Part shown: one piece after another, positions 1 through 8,629 of the stretch | How positions within the stretch are numbered: the stretch's first letter is position 1 | Layout: each line of letters begins with the position of its first letter | DNA from: M3007 sp046329435 | GTDB lineage: Bacteria > Bacteroidota > Bacteroidia > Chitinophagales > Saprospiraceae | Reading direction: 5' to 3' | DNA: 64,000 nucleotides | NCBI GenBank assembly: GCA_046329435.1 | Contig: JAXLUR010000006.1 | Location: forward strand, 372,001 to 436,000 | Program-made: the position numbers and the translations under genes | The notes under the pieces: model-generated | What the model saw: the letters and a program-made list of their open reading frames with translations, nothing else | Told to the model about the DNA's origin: nothing | Database searches by the model: none

Positions 1-2
1 CT

Positions 3-1466
3 GATTATAACAAAATTCCGGATTACTATTTCTACGACTTGAATACGAAGGTCAATTTTACCCTTTCGCCCAAAGACCGCCTGTACCTCAGCGGCTATTT
101 CGGTCGCGACGTGTTCAAGTTCAAGGACGAAAATTTTGATTTTCTCTTCGACTGGGGCAACGCCACCGGCACGGCGCGCTGGAATCATACTTTCGGTTCA
201 AAACTTTTTTCCAATACAACCTTTACTTACTCCGACTACCAGTATCGAATTCGCAACGAGCTCACCGGCTTCTCGTTCAAACTGGGGTCGGAGGTGCGCG
301 ACGCCAACGCCAAGGTGGATTTTTACTATCAGCCGACCAACAGCCACACGGTGCGCTTCGGCGGCAATGCCACCTGGCACGGTTTCGATGTGGCGCGGCT
401 CAAAGCCGGCAGCGACGACGGGCAGATCAGTTTTGAGTCGGGGCAAGGGTTCAGCGGAATGGAATACGGCCTTTACGTGGCCGATGAATGGGCGGTTGAC
501 CCCAAACTGAAACTCAATTACGGCGCGCGGCTCTCAGCCTGGCACAACGATCCTGCATTTTACTGGGGTTTTGAGCCGCGTTTTGCAGCCAATTATTCGC
601 TCAGCAAACGCTGGTCGTTCAAGGGTTCCTACACCCGCATGTACCAATATGTGCACCTGCTGGCGTCGAGCGGTTTGTCGTTGCCCACCGACATCTGGTA
701 TCCCAGTACCGAAGGCATCAAGCCGGAGATCAGCGATCAGGTTGCGATCGGCAGTTCCTACCTGCTCAACAGTCAGATACTGATTACCTGGGAAGCCTGG
801 TACAAATGGCTGCAAAACCAGGTCGACTTCAAGGACGGGGCCGAACTGTATGGCAACGACGGCGCACTGGAGAATCAGCTCAGTATCGGCAGGGGATATG
901 CTTTCAGCCCGATTGAACTCGAGATCGAGAAAAAAGAAGGACGGCTTACCGGCTGGATCGGTTACACCCTGGCCTGGGTACGCCGCGGTGATTTTCCGGA
1001 CATCAACGAAGGCGCGTACTTCCCTCCGCGCTTCGACACCCGCCACAACCTCAATATCGTCGGCATTTACGAACTCAACCGCCGCTGGCAGTTTACGGCC
1101 ACCTGGACCTACACTTCCGGCTATGTCAGCTGGCTGCCCTCGGGGCGTTACACGCTTCAGGACGTGCCCGGGGCCAGTTTCCAGACGGTGGTGCCAATAT
1201 ACGGCCCGCGCAACACTTTCCGGGTGCCGCCTTACATGCGGCTCGATGTGGGCGCAGTGCGCAAATTTCACCCCAAATGGGGCGAAAGCGACCTGACCAT
1301 CAGCGTGTACAATGCTACCGACCGCCGCAATCCGTACTTCCTGTACATCGATCCAAACCTCGAACCGATCGCCGACGGCGGCCCGGAGATACCGACTAAA
1401 ATTCAGGCAAAGCAGGTATCGCTTTTCCCCATTTTGCCCAGCATCACCTGGAATTTCAAATTCTAA
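3..1466 (+). CDS. TonB-dependent receptor, C-terminal part (5' end outside window)
   Basis: The frame is open from base 3, so the true start, signal peptide and plug domain lie upstream. What is visible is a long series of alternating polar/aromatic beta-strands typical of a TonB-dependent outer-membrane barrel, with 'YGARLSAWHND' and 'NYSLSKRWSFKGSYTRMYQ' in mid-barrel and a late 'MRLDVGAVRKF' strand. The protein ends in an aromatic residue (TWNFKF), as expected for a barrel inserted by BAM. It should import a ligand across the outer membrane using TonB energy. The next gene, 35 bases downstream, is a DUF4249 lipoprotein, the usual partner of this receptor subtype. The substrate cannot be read from the sequence. 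The family call is secure; only the barrel half is seen. Confidence 0.9.
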   Translation, partial: DYNKIPDYYFYDLNTKVNFTLSPKDRLYLSGYFGRDVFKFKDENFDFLFDWGNATGTARWNHTFGSKLFSNTTFTYSDYQYRIRNELTGFSFKLGSEVRDANAKVDFYYQPTNSHTVRFGGNATWHGFDVARLKAGSDDGQISFESGQGFSGMEYGLYVADEWAVDPKLKLNYGARLSAWHNDPAFYWGFEPRFAANYSLSKRWSFKGSYTRMYQYVHLLASSGLSLPTDIWYPSTEGIKPEISDQVAIGSSYLLNSQILITWEAWYKWLQNQVDFKDGAELYGNDGALENQLSIGRGYAFSPIELEIEKKEGRLTGWIGYTLAWVRRGDFPDINEGAYFPPRFDTRHNLNIVGIYELNRRWQFTATWTYTSGYVSWLPSGRYTLQDVPGASFQTVVPIYGPRNTFRVPPYMRLDVGAVRKFHPKWGESDLTISVYNATDRRNPYFLYIDPNLEPIADGGPEIPTKIQAKQVSLFPILPSITWNFKF

Positions 1467-1501
1467 AACCGGTCCGGAAACGGATAACTATTTACAAAAA
1501 A

Positions 1502-2350
1502 ATGAAAATCAATATTTTATATAAAATCGCACCCTTCTTTTTGCTCGCATTTCAGGCCTGCAACCTTACCCGCGACGTCGATATTGACCTGCCCGAATAC
1601 GAGCGCCAGCCGGTAGTCGAGTGTTATCTGGAACCCGGCAAGCCCTACCGTTTGTTGCTGACACGCAGCTATGCGTTTTTCGATGAATTCGGGCTGGACT
1701 CGAATTTTTTACAAAACACCCTGCTCGACGGCGCCCTGGTGACGATCAGCCACGATGGCGTGACCGACACGCTCGGCAACTTCCTGTACCCCGAGCTCAA
1801 TCCTTTTAAAATTTACAATTATTTCAGTGCCAAGACGGTACCCACTGCGCCGGGCACACGTTTCGACCTCAACGTGGTACTGCCCGACGGGCGCACGATA
1901 CAGGGATCGACCATCATGTTGCCGGTTGTGCCCATCGACAGTGTCGTGGTGCAATGGAACCCCGACAAAGACACGCTGGCCCGGGTGCTCACCTATATTA
2001 CCGACGACCTCAACAGTAAAAATTATTATCGCAGGTTGCTCAATTACAGCAGTTTGGACAGCATACCGGACCAGGATTTTATTTTTTCCGACCGCAGTTC
2101 GCAGGAAGCGACCATCGCATTCGGCACCGGTTACGAATTGCACGAAGGCGACACCGTTTTCAACACGATCTTCCACATTACACCTGAATATTACAACTAT
2201 ATAGAGAGTTATCAATTGGCAATTATCGGCAATCTCAATCCGTTTGCCCAGCCGTCTCCGATCAAAAGCAATGTGAGCGGCACGGGTAATCCTTTGGGTA
2301 TTTTCACCTGTCTGGCTTACGACCGCGATACCACTGTTATCAGTCGATAG
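1502..2350 (+). CDS. DUF4249 family lipoprotein
   Basis: This 282-residue protein starts with a lipoprotein signal (MKINILYKIAPFFLLAFQAC), with the predicted lipidated Cys at residue 20. The mature part opens with 'LPEYERQPVVECYLEPGKPY' and a beta-rich DUF4249 pattern ('LLLTRSYAFFDEF', 'LLDGALVTISHDG'). Members of this family are outer-membrane-associated lipoproteins encoded right after TonB-dependent receptors in Bacteroidota, probably as an extracellular lid or ligand-capture subunit. The position fits, 35 bases after the receptor stop and followed by a strong terminator. No catalytic residues are evident. The biochemical role of DUF4249 is not known to me beyond this association. Confidence 0.85.
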   Translation: MKINILYKIAPFFLLAFQACNLTRDVDIDLPEYERQPVVECYLEPGKPYRLLLTRSYAFFDEFGLDSNFLQNTLLDGALVTISHDGVTDTLGNFLYPELNPFKIYNYFSAKTVPTAPGTRFDLNVVLPDGRTIQGSTIMLPVVPIDSVVVQWNPDKDTLARVLTYITDDLNSKNYYRRLLNYSSLDSIPDQDFIFSDRSSQEATIAFGTGYELHEGDTVFNTIFHITPEYYNYIESYQLAIIGNLNPFAQPSPIKSNVSGTGNPLGIFTCLAYDRDTTVISR

Positions 2351-2372
2351 CCTGTCATTTCCTGTAACAATA

Positions 2373-2413
2373 AAGCCGCGCACCGGGAGACATCGGATGC
2401 GCGGCTTTTCTTT
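2373..2413. terminator. Bidirectional intrinsic terminator
   Basis: A 10-bp stem (2373-2382 with 2398-2407) carries a 15-base loop. A T-rich tract follows on the plus side and a TTTATTGTT tract on the minus side. It sits between convergent genes (stop at 2350 on plus, stop at 2424 on minus), so it can serve both. Confidence 0.85.
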
Positions 2414-2423
2414 AAGGGAAAGT

Positions 2424-2615
2424 TCAGCGAGCGGCGGTACGGCCATCCGACGTCGGCAGGGGCTTTAAGGCCGGATGGGCGGGGGTTTGCGGGGCTGAGT
2501 AAGGCGTGGCGGTAGCAAGATAAATTGCGGCGATCAGGCCCAGGTGAAGCAGAATGGCCATCACGATTGCCGACTGCCGGCTTCGACGCTCATTGCGTTC
2601 TGTCAGGTAGTTCAT
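2424..2615 (-). CDS. Small single-pass membrane protein
   Basis: A 63-residue product starting MNYLTERNERRSRQSAIVMA. A basic N-terminus is followed by one hydrophobic helix (about residues 16-35) and a Pro/Ala-rich tail (TPYSAPQTPAHPALKPL). This looks like a type II membrane anchor with a short periplasmic tail, a little like the N-terminus of TonB but without the TonB C-terminal domain. Support for it being a real gene is an ATG start, the coherent helix, and a bidirectional terminator just beyond its stop. I do not recognise a family, and no Shine-Dalgarno is seen, which is common in this phylum. Confidence 0.5.
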   Translation of the reverse strand: MNYLTERNERRSRQSAIVMAILLHLGLIAAIYLATATPYSAPQTPAHPALKPLPTSDGRTAAR

Positions 2616-2979
2616 ACATGAAATTTTTATTGGCTAACAGTGGAGTTTACGGACAAAAAACGCAGGCCATTGCGCGTTTAGTTCATCATTGCACGATTTT
2701 TATTTTTAAATAATAATTACCGTTTTTGCGGTAGAAACCAAGGCTGTTACCGCCCTGATTTTTGAAATATTTTTCAGGCCTCTCTTGCCTGGAATCGGCT
2801 TCGATTTTTAAATTTGTCAGCAATTGCGGCATCCCCGGAGTTCCCTGCCTGCCGTACTCCGGAACGTTCCAATATTTCGATGTAATACTGGCCTTTTGAA
2901 AGAGCATTGCTGCATGGCGTTGCCATGTGAGGCATGCCTGTACGCACTTGATATTTCCCTGTTAAATCTGAACCACGTT
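2616..2979. other. Intergenic region upstream of the HTH gene
   Basis: About 360 bases between divergently oriented genes. I find no convincing ORF in it. Its only structured part is the pair of palindromes at 2923-2949, listed separately. No clear TAnnTTTG element was found. Confidence 0.5.
2923..2949. promoter_or_regulatory. Adjacent palindromes upstream of HTH gene
   Basis: CATGGC-GTT-GCCATG (2923-2937) is followed two bases later by the perfect palindrome AGGCATGCCT (2940-2949). The pair ends 30 bases before the start of a small DNA-binding protein. An operator for autoregulation is the simplest reading; that is inference. Confidence 0.4.
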
Positions 2980-3198
2980 ATGACATTTTTCGAGCACATC
3001 AACCGGATCAAACGTCTGCATGGTCTTATCCGAATGAAATCGACCGGTACGCCCCGTGAGCTAGCCGACCGCATGTCGGTGTCGCGCGCTACCCTGTTTC
3101 GCCACCTGGACGACCTGCGTTCAATGGGCGCTCCGATCGCCTATGAAAAAGACCGCCAGACCTATTATTACGAGGAGCCTTTTGATTTAAAATTATGA
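2980..3198 (+). CDS. Small HTH DNA-binding protein
   Basis: From the ATG at 2980 the product is 72 residues. It is essentially one helix-turn-helix domain: 'GTPRELADRMSVSRATLFRH' reads as helices 2 and 3 of an HTH_11-like winged helix, followed by 'LDDLRSMGAPIAYEKDRQTY' as the wing. This is the N-terminal module of DeoR/WYL-type regulators without any effector domain. The frame stays open upstream to 2824, but the N-terminus from 2980 starts directly in the domain. It lies upstream of a Cys-rich secreted peptide, a GLPGLI protein and a receptor, so local control is plausible. Its targets are unknown. Confidence 0.75.
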   Translation: MTFFEHINRIKRLHGLIRMKSTGTPRELADRMSVSRATLFRHLDDLRSMGAPIAYEKDRQTYYYEEPFDLKL

Positions 3199-3309
3199 AC
3201 AAGGCGGTCTCATTTTTTGGGACCGAGGGTTTTCACTTTTGTCCCAGACAACAGGAGGAAGCCGAAAATCCTGCAAAGAGTAGGCACACACTTCAACTTT
3301 TTATCAGCC

Positions 3310-3579
3310 ATGAAAAAAATCATGTTCGCACTCGCATTCACCTTTTGCGCCGTGATGGCCTTTGCTTCGAATCCGCCTGTAAAAGGTGACCCACCCGCGG
3401 TTCCTCAACAAGCAACTCTCGAAAAAGAAGAATTCCCATGCATTGTATGTGGCCTTTGTAAAGGGGTCCTTATTTGCCAAATCGGCTATGATTGCGACGA
3501 CGCATTAGATCGCTTGATTAATGAATTTGAAAGCCGCGGGTGCAGCGATCCAACCAAAACTCCGCAAAGCAGCAATTAA
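3310..3579 (+). CDS. Secreted cysteine-rich small protein
   Basis: The 89-residue product has a clear Sec signal peptide (MKKIMFALAFTFCAVMAFA, cleavage near residue 19). Its short mature part carries six cysteines at 44, 47, 50, 56, 62 and 78, the first three as C-x-x-C-x-x-C. The even number suggests up to three disulfides or a metal site. The mature N-terminus is Pro-rich. An in-frame extension back to 3217 exists, but the signal peptide fixes the start at 3310. It is followed by a hairpin and then by a GLPGLI/TonB-receptor pair, so it could be a ligand, a bacteriocin-like peptide or a surface factor of that set. I do not recognise the family. Confidence 0.65.
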   Translation: MKKIMFALAFTFCAVMAFASNPPVKGDPPAVPQQATLEKEEFPCIVCGLCKGVLICQIGYDCDDALDRLINEFESRGCSDPTKTPQSSN

Positions 3580-3595
3580 TCGCTAAAGTTAAACA

Positions 3596-3637
3596 GGAAT
3601 GTCCCGCAGGCAACCAAATGCGGGGCATTCCATTTTT
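3596..3637 (+). terminator. Hairpin with T-run after the Cys-rich gene
   Basis: A 12-bp stem (3596-3607 with 3620-3631, one G-T wobble) has a 12-base loop and is followed by ATTTTT. It lies in the gap before the GLPGLI gene and would reduce readthrough into it. Confidence 0.75.
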
Positions 3638-3650
3638 AAAATTCAAGAAT

Positions 3651-4415
3651 ATGAAGAATATATTTATATTAATATACGTACTCGTATCTAACAACATTAT
3701 TAGCCAAAACTCAAACATTTCAATGGGAGACAGTATACCTGTTGGAAGAGTAGTTTATGAGCAAATAATTCATTCCCCTTATTTTAAACACTTGAATGGC
3801 AAAGCAGAATTATGCTTTAATGCTACTCGTTCATCCTATTCGCTTTGCGATATCTTCAAAGGCAATATATCCTACAAGGCGGAAGATGGCTTAACCGTAA
3901 ACGATGTTGGAGACTCGGAAGGGTTCCCCATACTGAAACTCCACAATGAAAGGGTAATATATTATAAAACCCATACGGTCATTGACAAAAAAATGGTGGT
4001 AGTTAGGGATACACTGGGCAATATACCTTGGGTTATTTACAACGAATTTAAACGCTTTGGTCCGTATAAATGCCAAAAAGCAATCGGGTATTTTCGGGGC
4101 CGCACCTATGAGGCATGGTTCACACCTGACATTCCAATACCTTCTGGCCCTTTTAAACTAGGAGGATTGCCGGGCCTTATACTCGAAGCAAAATCTATTG
4201 ATGGACAGATAGAGTTTCTATTCTCGAACCTTGAATTCTCTCCCTCTTTGACTCAAACCATCAAAGTACCTCATGGCAAATACCTAGACATGAATTATAC
4301 AGATTTGCAGTTAGAAGAAGAAAGATATATGATTAACTGGGAGAAAGAGGCAAAAGCAAGGGGTTCGCAAATAACTGTATCCAAGGCACCAGGCACAATT
4401 GAAATTGGCAACTAA
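3651..4415 (+). CDS. GLPGLI family protein
   Basis: The 254-residue protein contains the defining signature inside 'GPFKLGGLPGLILEA' (about residues 167-181) followed by a beta-strand ending 'FLFSNLEF'. The N-terminus MKNIFILIYVLVSNNIISQN is a Sec signal, which supports the ATG at 3651 over an in-frame start further upstream. GLPGLI proteins are periplasmic or surface proteins of Bacteroidota of unknown biochemistry that are regularly encoded next to carboxypeptidase-regulatory-like TonB receptors. Here the receptor starts 14 bases after the stop. The region is AT-richer than the flanking genes. Confidence 0.85.
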   Translation: MKNIFILIYVLVSNNIISQNSNISMGDSIPVGRVVYEQIIHSPYFKHLNGKAELCFNATRSSYSLCDIFKGNISYKAEDGLTVNDVGDSEGFPILKLHNERVIYYKTHTVIDKKMVVVRDTLGNIPWVIYNEFKRFGPYKCQKAIGYFRGRTYEAWFTPDIPIPSGPFKLGGLPGLILEAKSIDGQIEFLFSNLEFSPSLTQTIKVPHGKYLDMNYTDLQLEEERYMINWEKEAKARGSQITVSKAPGTIEIGN

Positions 4416-4429
4416 TTCAATGATTACCA

Positions 4430-7141
4430 ATGCTTTATTTCCAAAGAATTCGATCTTTTTGCGCCATTCTTGGTTTAATCTTACTAAATCAATTATGTAA
4501 AGGTCAAACCCTGAAAGGGCAGGTTTGCGATAGCGCCGGCACAGCAATTGCTTATGCAACTGTTATTGTATACAATCATGTCAACGATTCTATCATAGCA
4601 TATACGGCAACAAATGAGACAGGAGGTTTCCAACTCACTGCCTCGACTAAGCAAGTCGATAGTTTATGGCTATCAATCCGGTGTCTCGGGTTCGTTTCAT
4701 ACTCATTTCCTCTTGAGATCGATTCATTAGAAAAACAATTGAGTATCAAATTAACCCCCATCGGCATGCCATTGCGGGAAGTTGTCGTACGGGCAGAAGC
4801 GATGCCTGTCGTCGTTCGATCCGATACGATCGAATTTAACGCTGCTTCGTTTTCAGACAGCACCGAGTTTTCGGTCGAAGACCTGCTGAAAAAACTGCCA
4901 GGCATTCAAGTCAATGAAAATGGCATAATCACCCTTAACGGGCAACCGGTTGAGAAGGTCATGATCGAAGGCGACGACCTTTTCGGGTCGAATTATCAGC
5001 TGGCCACCAGAAACGTCAGGGCCGACAACGTTGCCAGAGTACAGGCGATACAGCACTATCAGGACAATCCCCTGCTCAAAAGATTTCAGGAGTCCGACCG
5101 GCTTGTTCTGAATCTGGTATTTAAAGAAGAGAAAAAAAGAACAAATTCGGGTAGCATGGTAGTCGGCAGTGGTTATGGCGAAGAATTGAAAGGTTTTCTG
5201 CATGTCAACTTTTTCAGCCTTAGCCGCCAAGACAAACTCTACCTGATCGGCAATGCCAACAATACCGGAGAAAGCAATTTGTCAGATATCACCGCATTGG
5301 GGCGAGGTGCGAGCTCCGGAAACAGTAGTTTGCAGGACAGTCCCCTAAACCCTCGTTCGCCCATCTTCGTCCCATCAATGAGCCAAAACGGTTTGCCAGC
5401 GCAATTCACAAACAACAATCGCTCTGCGCTCCTGTTTGCAGGTCAGATATTGCCACTGTCGCCGCTTGCTAAGTTGCGCCTGTCAGCCTGGACTGGTTAT
5501 GAAAAACAACGACAGGAAAACCAGACAGATACGCATTATCTGCTTGCTCAGGAAGGACTTGATTTGTTTGAATCCCGAAGATTCGGGCAGAAAGGGACCT
5601 TGTTTAACGGGCAGGCCGAAGCAGAATGGACGGCACCCGATGAACGACATATCCTGCGGGGCTTTGCCAGGTTCAACAGTACTCCACAGGAATACAGGAA
5701 CAGTCTCGACCGCCGAACCATCAGCATCGAACAGCGCGCCGCCACCCGCCAAAAAGACAAAAGCAGCAACTCGCTGGCCTCTTTTGAATACACCATGGCC
5801 ACCGATTCTACCAGCACGCTGAGCGTGTCGACCAAAGTGGCCGACTACCAGTACAACAGCGATCTCTTTTCCGACTACCAATTTTACCCGGCCTTTTTTG
5901 CAACCGACTCCTCTTTTTCCAGTCTGGCTCAAGATGCCTTTTATCGACAACAAGCCTTTAAACTAAACTCCCGGTGGTTGCACCGTAACGGCCTCTTCTT
6001 TTTCTCCCTGGATGCCGGTTATCTCCTGAAAAAAGAGCAGTTAATCTCCGAATTTGTTCTCCGGAGTCCCGACGGCGAAAATTGGCAGCCCGGGCAGGAA
6101 TACTTCAACTCGGAAGTGCTTTCTGCCCAAAAATGGTTTTCCGGCGCGACTGTGTCGAGGCAATGGGGCGTTATTCAGGCCCGTTTACGGTTCCAGTTTT
6201 CAAACATTCGTTTGAAGGCTACCGGCCTCCTTTCAGAGAATTACTGGGCGCCGGAGGCCTCCGCAAGTTTTCGATACACGCCCGATCCGCTCAGCAATTT
6301 CGATATTTCATATACTTACTGGCGCGGCTTGCCATCCCTTTCACTCATTTATCAGTCCTACCTGTTTGCGGATTATCAAACCCTAAGTCGCGGGCTTCCA
6401 GCGTTGAACTTGCGTCCAGAGCATCATGCCCGTGTGTCTTACCGGTTTTTCAATTCGGTAGAGCAATTTTCCTGGAATCTGAGCGCCGCTATTACGTCCA
6501 ACCCGGTTGATTATAGCGACCATTTTACCATAACGCCCAACTTGACGATCCGGGATGGCTTGTGGCCAGTAAGCACCTCACGTCTTAATTTTGAAGGCTC
6601 CATCAGCCGTTTTTTCCCTTCAATAAGTTCGCGTTTTGAAATAGGGCTTGGGGCCTCTCAAAACCTGGATCAAAGCCAGGTCAATGCCGACCAACCCGCC
6701 CGACTGGATACCCGTATATACAGCGGCTTGTTTAAATATGGTACTGGTTTCGATGGCTGGCTGAACCTGTTATTGTCAAATCAACTGTCGGTTTTCCATG
6801 CTGTCAACCCGCAAGGCGGTAATCAGCAAGAAGTGCAAACCATGAACTGGTTTTCCACACTCACTTTTTTGACAAGATTCTCTCCCAAATTCGACATTAA
6901 ACTGAATGTATACCAAGCCAGCACGCTAGGCACAAACAGGCCCACTGTAACCTATTGGGCCACAGACGGGGTAGCCTCACTGTTTTTGCCCAAATGGCGT
7001 AGTTATTTCCAGTTATCGGGCTTTAATCTGTTGAATACACGCCTGTTCAAACAGGGTTTCTCCGACGGATTTTACCAGTCCAGTACAGGTATCGTAGCGG
7101 TACAGCCTTTCTTTTTATTCACGTGGGACCACAATTTTTGA
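4430..7141 (+). CDS. TonB-dependent receptor with carboxypeptidase-regulatory-like N-terminus
   Basis: The 903-residue protein has a signal peptide (about 1-25). A CarboxypepD_reg-like beta-sandwich follows ('LKGQVCDSAGTAIAYATVIV', about 28-110). Next is a plug ('SVEDLLKKLPGIQVNENGII', about 148-167, then 'VEKVMIEGDDLFGSNYQLAT') and a large barrel ending in Phe (FTWDHNF). This is the receptor type that pairs with GLPGLI proteins, and it sits 14 bases downstream of one, so the two are probably co-transcribed. It should act in the outer membrane as a TonB-energised importer. A peptide or metal-peptide ligand is possible given the Cys-rich secreted protein upstream, but that is speculation. Confidence 0.88.
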   Translation: MLYFQRIRSFCAILGLILLNQLCKGQTLKGQVCDSAGTAIAYATVIVYNHVNDSIIAYTATNETGGFQLTASTKQVDSLWLSIRCLGFVSYSFPLEIDSLEKQLSIKLTPIGMPLREVVVRAEAMPVVVRSDTIEFNAASFSDSTEFSVEDLLKKLPGIQVNENGIITLNGQPVEKVMIEGDDLFGSNYQLATRNVRADNVARVQAIQHYQDNPLLKRFQESDRLVLNLVFKEEKKRTNSGSMVVGSGYGEELKGFLHVNFFSLSRQDKLYLIGNANNTGESNLSDITALGRGASSGNSSLQDSPLNPRSPIFVPSMSQNGLPAQFTNNNRSALLFAGQILPLSPLAKLRLSAWTGYEKQRQENQTDTHYLLAQEGLDLFESRRFGQKGTLFNGQAEAEWTAPDERHILRGFARFNSTPQEYRNSLDRRTISIEQRAATRQKDKSSNSLASFEYTMATDSTSTLSVSTKVADYQYNSDLFSDYQFYPAFFATDSSFSSLAQDAFYRQQAFKLNSRWLHRNGLFFFSLDAGYLLKKEQLISEFVLRSPDGENWQPGQEYFNSEVLSAQKWFSGATVSRQWGVIQARLRFQFSNIRLKATGLLSENYWAPEASASFRYTPDPLSNFDISYTYWRGLPSLSLIYQSYLFADYQTLSRGLPALNLRPEHHARVSYRFFNSVEQFSWNLSAAITSNPVDYSDHFTITPNLTIRDGLWPVSTSRLNFEGSISRFFPSISSRFEIGLGASQNLDQSQVNADQPARLDTRIYSGLFKYGTGFDGWLNLLLSNQLSVFHAVNPQGGNQQEVQTMNWFSTLTFLTRFSPKFDIKLNVYQASTLGTNRPTVTYWATDGVASLFLPKWRSYFQLSGFNLLNTRLFKQGFSDGFYQSSTGIVAVQPFFLFTWDHNF

Positions 7142-7150
7142 ACTACCAAT

Positions 7151-7675
7151 TCACATATCCAGCAACCCTTCGGGCAAATCAGCCAATACTTTCCGTTGGT
7201 CGTCATCAATTGAGACAATAAAATGTTCGTTGAGAGGAACGATAATTTCCTTGCCCAAATAATGCAATACAGCCATTTCCTGTTGCGGCATTTCAATTAC
7301 TTCAGAAATGATACCTAAATCTCCCTGCGTTTTGTCAATTAAATGGTACCCCTTAATGTGTTCATAAACGAGCCCCTCTTCTTCTTCAACTTCAAAGCCT
7401 CTGGGCAGGTCCGATTCGGACAGGAATAACTCCCGGGATTGCAACAGCATGGCCTGTTCCCTATTGTCAACATCCTCAAATTTGACGATGGGCTCGCCTG
7501 CTCCGCGCAATGATTGAATGAAATAAGGAACTTTACGCCCTTTAATATCCAAAAACACCCGGCCTTTTTTTACCGCTATTTCCTCAAATGCTTCTTCGAT
7601 GGAGCATTTCAGCTCTCCTTTCACGCCATGCGTTTTTCTTGTAAATCCAATACTGACAAAGTTTTGTGCACTCAT
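7151..7675 (-). CDS. rimM: Ribosome maturation factor RimM
   Basis: This 174-residue protein has the two-domain RimM layout. The N-terminal beta-barrel has 'SIGFTRKTHGVKGELKC' (about 8-24). The C-terminal PRC-barrel has 'QGDLGIISEVIEMPQQEMAV' (about 117-136) and 'KEIIVPLNEHFIVSIDDDQR' (about 142-161). RimM assists maturation of the 16S rRNA 3' domain and binds S19 on the 30S subunit. Length and motifs are normal. The usual rpsP/trmD neighbours are absent; instead the gene follows a lipoprotein gene by only 4 bases on the minus strand and is convergent with the receptor on the other side. Confidence 0.93.
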   Translation of the reverse strand: MSAQNFVSIGFTRKTHGVKGELKCSIEEAFEEIAVKKGRVFLDIKGRKVPYFIQSLRGAGEPIVKFEDVDNREQAMLLQSRELFLSESDLPRGFEVEEEEGLVYEHIKGYHLIDKTQGDLGIISEVIEMPQQEMAVLHYLGKEIIVPLNEHFIVSIDDDQRKVLADLPEGLLDM

Positions 7676-7679
7676 AATA

Positions 7680-8465
7680 TTACTGATGATCTACGATGGT
7701 CATTTTTATCACAAAGCCGGCCTCGGCTTTGTCAAACCAGGGTTTGGTAGCGCAATCCGGTGGGCTGGGCATCTGGTTGCAGTACTGGGAATCAAGTATC
7801 CACACTTCGCGTTCCACCAGTCCTATATTCCGGGCATATTTAGATCTGGAGAAGCGGCGCTCGATTAAATTGTCTTCGTCCGCTTCCGTTACGACAAGTA
7901 AAGAATCGAAATTTTGCCCGCCAATTTCACCGGCAATATCGATTTCATCAACCTGGTAAGTCCATCCTTGAAATGGCGCCAACGTTTGCCCGCCCACCTC
8001 AATGGTACTGAAAGGATCGATCCAGGCATTGCCGTTCCAGGCACTTCTGGAATCCATCGGAAATATCAGTGGTAAAAACCGAAAATTGTCCTCTGTTCTT
8101 ACCGCTTGTCCATCCGTACGAAAGGCAAACCAGGTATTCTTGTATTGCCAGGCGCTATCTGCTCCGGGTCCGCGACGTTCCCAGCGCTCGACTGCGAAAA
8201 CCAGGTGTCCTTCCTGATCCCTAAAAGTATCTGCCACCGCATCGAGCAGCCAAACCCGGCTGGAATCACGAATAATTCCCCCGGAGCCCGGCAAAAAAAT
8301 AATGCTGTCAATTATATAGGTGTTCTTCCTGCCGATTTCCAAGGGAAAATATGCAAACTGGTTAGTCCGGTCGGAGGAAGGTTCTTCAACGACACGGTCG
8401 GCACAAGAATAACATGTCAAACCGACCACCAGGGCAACCGGCAATGTGAAGAACAATTTTCTCAT
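7680..8465 (-). CDS. Uncharacterised lipoprotein
   Basis: A 261-residue protein starting MRKLFFTLPVALVVGLTCYSC, a lipoprotein signal with the lipidated Cys near residue 21 (C-A-D). The mature part is beta-rich, with 'FAYFPLEIGRKNTYIIDSI', many Trp/Tyr residues and 'VEREVWILDSQYCNQMPSP' near the end with Cys residues that may pair. I do not recognise a family beyond similar lipoproteins of Saprospiria-like genomes. The ATG at 8465 is chosen because the signal peptide starts there. A consensus promoter ends five bases before it, so the message may be leaderless. It is the first gene of a two-gene unit with rimM. Confidence 0.75.
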   Translation of the reverse strand: MRKLFFTLPVALVVGLTCYSCADRVVEEPSSDRTNQFAYFPLEIGRKNTYIIDSIIFLPGSGGIIRDSSRVWLLDAVADTFRDQEGHLVFAVERWERRGPGADSAWQYKNTWFAFRTDGQAVRTEDNFRFLPLIFPMDSRSAWNGNAWIDPFSTIEVGGQTLAPFQGWTYQVDEIDIAGEIGGQNFDSLLVVTEADEDNLIERRFSRSKYARNIGLVEREVWILDSQYCNQMPSPPDCATKPWFDKAEAGFVIKMTIVDHQ

Positions 8466-8469
8466 CAGG

Positions 8470-8498
8470 CAAAGGTATAAAGCCCGACTTGAAGCAAA
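8470..8498 (-). promoter_or_regulatory. Bacteroidota-type promoter abutting a start codon
   Basis: On the minus strand TTTG (8498-8495) and TACCTTTG (8477-8470) are separated by 17 bases, both exact matches to the -33/-7 consensus. The ATG at 8465 falls where transcription should begin, suggesting a leaderless mRNA. Confidence 0.75.
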
Positions 8499-8534
8499 AA
8501 ACAACGGGTTGGGCCTGGTACCGGCTCAACCCGT
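8496..8534 (-). terminator. Intrinsic terminator of tRNA-Gly
   Basis: A 12-bp stem with one wobble (8504-8515 with 8523-8534) and a 7-base loop is followed on the minus strand by TGTTTTTT. It lies 15 bases beyond the tRNA 3' end. Its U-tract overlaps the -33 box of the next promoter. Confidence 0.85.
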
Positions 8535-8548
8535 CAGTAATTAGGAGA

Positions 8549-8620
8549 GCGGAAAACGAGACTCGAACTCGCGACCCCCAGCTTGGGAAGCTAGTGCTCT
8601 ACCAACTGAGCTATTTCCGC
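8549..8620 (-). tRNA. tRNA-Gly (anticodon CCC)
   Basis: A 72-base cloverleaf: acceptor GCGGAAA paired with TTTCCGC, D-arm GCTC...GAGC, anticodon stem CTAGC/GCTGG with loop TTCCCAA (anticodon CCC), and T-arm GCGAG-TTCGAGT-CTCGT. No CCA is encoded, so it must be added after transcription. It has its own consensus promoter and terminator. Confidence 0.95.
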
Positions 8621-8629
8621 AAAGTGCCG

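Noticed and set aside
2424..2615. Truncated TonB gene
   Set aside because: Only the anchor-plus-Pro/Ala-rich beginning resembles TonB; there is no sign of a lost C-terminal domain downstream, and a terminator follows directly.
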